Of a stretch of 64,000 nucleotides of DNA, positions 62,568 to 64,000 are shown piece by piece. The DNA is from Flavobacterium fluviatile. GTDB lineage: Bacteria > Bacteroidota > Bacteroidia > Flavobacteriales > Flavobacteriaceae. The stretch spans positions 310,001 to 374,000 of the forward strand of contig NZ_JAADZW010000001.1 in assembly GCF_010645065.1 (NCBI RefSeq). The letters run 5' to 3'. Made by a program: the position numbers and the translations under genes. Position 1 is the stretch's first letter; each line of letters opens with the position of its first letter. Under the pieces are notes generated by a model, which saw only the letters and a list, made by a program, of their open reading frames with translations, was not told where the DNA came from and ran no database searches.

Positions 62568-63326
62568 ATGAAACCGACAAGAGTAATAACTGATACAAAT
62601 ATTTGGTATGGAATTGGTCAAAAAACCATTATATTTCCCGGAGATTCTAATATTATTTTATGCGTTCCATTAATTGTTTTATCTGAAATATATTCTTCCC
62701 CAAATGCACAAAAAAGTCAGGAGAATTTCGATATGTTAATTTCAGCTATAGAATCAATTTTAAGCTACAAAGAGGAAATTGAAATAATTGACATTTTCCC
62801 ATTTGAATATATACTAAAATATGATAACCTAAATATTAAATATTACGGAAATGCAGAGTTTTATTTTAAAGAATTCGAAGCTATGGTACAACTTAAATAT
62901 GAAGATGTAAAAAATGTTCCTCCAATTAGACCCTCTATTTCAACTTTAACTGAGTTTATAAATGAAACGTCAAAAAGTTATAAAAAAATTATTTCTGCAA
63001 ATTCAGTTAAATTCAAAAAAACAGATACGATTCCACTTACTGAAAGTTTACTACTCAAGTATATTAATGATTGTAGAATTGACGAAAATAAAGTATTTCA
63101 AGAATTGAAAATCATTCATAAAAAAGAATTTCAATTACTTCTAAGTACTTTTGATTCATTTTTAAGAGAAGTTTCAAAGACAAACAAAAAAATGACCGAT
63201 AATGATTGGATCGATTTGTTTAACTTAGTTTACGTAGGCCAAAATGATTTGTTCTGGACTAAAGAAAAAAGATTAAAAACAAGAATAAGAGAGCTAAAAT
63301 TGGAAAAATATTTATTTGAAAAATAA
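62568..63326 (+). CDS. PIN-domain protein (putative RNase)
   Basis: 252 residues. The PIN signature begins TRVITDTNIWY (D9 as first metal-binding Asp), with VLSEIYSS supplying the Glu, and the C-terminal NDWIDLFNLVYVGQNDLFWTKEKRL segment carrying the later Asp pair. PIN domains are Mg-dependent ribonucleases, often toxins of VapC type, but this one is longer than VapC (~130) and has a helical insert of ~100 residues (about 85-190). No antitoxin-like gene is adjacent, which suggests a stand-alone defence or housekeeping role. It lies between two spacers that look like cassette junctions. Confidence 0.7.
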   Translation: MKPTRVITDTNIWYGIGQKTIIFPGDSNIILCVPLIVLSEIYSSPNAQKSQENFDMLISAIESILSYKEEIEIIDIFPFEYILKYDNLNIKYYGNAEFYFKEFEAMVQLKYEDVKNVPPIRPSISTLTEFINETSKSYKKIISANSVKFKKTDTIPLTESLLLKYINDCRIDENKVFQELKIIHKKEFQLLLSTFDSFLREVSKTNKKMTDNDWIDLFNLVYVGQNDLFWTKEKRLKTRIRELKLEKYLFEK

Positions 63327-63344
63327 TAAAGGCTACATTTAATA

Positions 63345-63500
63345 CACATTTCTTGGTTTGTGCAAATTAGTGGAGTTATCTTTTTTTATCGAATTTTCTT
63401 TCGGCTGAAAATGCATGTTTTCATAACTTTTAAACGTCGAGAAGCGCAGGAACATTAGCGGTAATAATAACAAAATCAGCACAAAACACAATATAGTAAC
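63345..63500. repeat. Second cassette-spacer-like element
   Basis: Contains TTCGGCTGAAAATGCATG, TTTTAAACGTCGAGAAGC and AACATTAGCGGTAATAATAAC, a word pattern I recall from spacers between small genes in Flavobacteriales. It separates the PIN gene from the next gene. Untested. Confidence 0.3.
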
Positions 63501-63501
63501 T

Positions 63502-64000
63502 ATGAACAAATGGATTGGTAAAATAAAAGAATATTGGAAAGACCCTGTCTGGAGCAAAGTAATTGCAGCTGGAATTATTTTCATTCTGGGAACAATTTAT
63601 GCTATTATTCAAAGTATAGTTTCAAAAATTTCTTTTCTTGACATACCTGAATCAATTTACGGTATAATAAAAAAAGTAATCACTTTACCACTTTGGATAT
63701 TATTGTTGTTTAGTGCAGCGTTTCTAATTTTTACATTAAAGCCAATTGTATCATTTTCCAAAGAACTTATAGACAAAATTAGAAAACCGAAAATAGTTAA
63801 CCAAAAAGAGAAAATTCCGAATGCAACAGAAAATTCCACAGTATTATTCTCTTACAGAATGGCAAAAGCATTTCCTGGTGTGAGAGACCTTGTGTGGTTC
63901 AATGAGCCTTGTGAAGCCAAAAAAAGATTATTACTTCTTTTAACAAAACCATTAAGATTTAAAAACGGTTCATTTGAATGCGAATCAGACCCAATTTGGT
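63502..64000 (+). CDS. Two-TM membrane protein, partial at window end
   Basis: An open frame starts at 63502 (MNKWIGKIKEYWKDPVWSK) and runs off the window without a stop, 166 residues seen. Two membrane segments (about 20-40, VIAAGIIFILGTIYAIIQ, and 63-85, LPLWILLLFSAAFLIFTL) are followed by a basic linker and the start of a soluble domain (FSYRMAKAFPGVRDLVWFNEPCEAKKRLLLLL…CESDPIW). No family recognised with confidence. Membrane-anchored proteins with such a soluble domain occur in accessory islands, but no function can be stated. Confidence 0.6.
   Translation, partial: MNKWIGKIKEYWKDPVWSKVIAAGIIFILGTIYAIIQSIVSKISFLDIPESIYGIIKKVITLPLWILLLFSAAFLIFTLKPIVSFSKELIDKIRKPKIVNQKEKIPNATENSTVLFSYRMAKAFPGVRDLVWFNEPCEAKKRLLLLLTKPLRFKNGSFECESDPIW

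Noticed and set aside
1-64000. CRISPR arrays, tRNA and rRNA genes, insertion sequences
   Set aside because: No regular repeat-spacer array, no tRNA cloverleaf, no rRNA stretch and no transposase frame were seen on reading; a tool-based scan was not possible.

Overview
The window comes from an AT-rich member of the Bacteroidota, most likely a marine or algae-associated Flavobacteriaceae. The evidence is SusC/SusD proteins, a type IX secretion (T9SS) sorting tail, OMP_b-brl_3 TonB receptors, promoters with a TAnnTTTG -7 box, MobA/MobB/TraG mobilization genes of Bacteroidetes type, and a DUF6520-like small protein. The assignment rests on protein families only.

Positions 1-43915 are one large polysaccharide utilization locus, all on the + strand. 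It holds eight S1-type sulfatases, a GH106-like C-terminal fragment, a GH78 alpha-L-rhamnosidase, a GH43, two GH2 enzymes, two heparinase II/III-like lyases (one with a T9SS tail), an alginate-lyase-fold protein and an unassigned (alpha/alpha)6 protein. It also has DUF4861, a KduD-like dehydrogenase, a rhamnose mutarotase, a ThuA-like protein, a nucleoside-hydrolase-like protein, a lactonase-like propeller, a GntR regulator and a TonB receptor. Sulfatases, rhamnosidases, xylosidase, uronate enzymes and lyases together point to a sulfated rhamnose/xylose/uronate polymer such as ulvan. No SusC/D pair and no sulfatase-maturing enzyme for this locus lie in the window, so it probably continues to the left.

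Seven transcription units of this locus begin with the same promoter: a CAGGA-centred element exactly 28 nt upstream of a TAnnTTTG-like -7 box (1084, 5885, 8219, 19372, 22454, 25488, 32959). This defines a regulon, fixes the true starts of two genes, and gives several units structured 5' leaders.

Positions 44380-51372 are a mobilization module on the - strand: RadC/JAB, DUF932, SSB, TraG-type coupling protein, MobB relaxase and MobA, with an oriT-like hairpin region at 51000-51200. No integrase or mating-pair genes are present.

Positions 51373-60897 hold a different system. A MauE/DoxX membrane protein with a large C-terminal domain and a small four-cysteine exported protein (+ strand) converge on an S9 peptidase, a SusD and a SusC (- strand). 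It looks like a peptide-centred uptake/processing or redox system.

Positions 60898-64000 contain a nested hairpin element, an XRE regulator with a palindromic operator and intrinsic terminator, a small winged-helix-like membrane protein, a PIN-domain protein and the start of a two-TM protein cut by the window end. The spacers around the PIN gene resemble cassette spacers of integron-like arrays.
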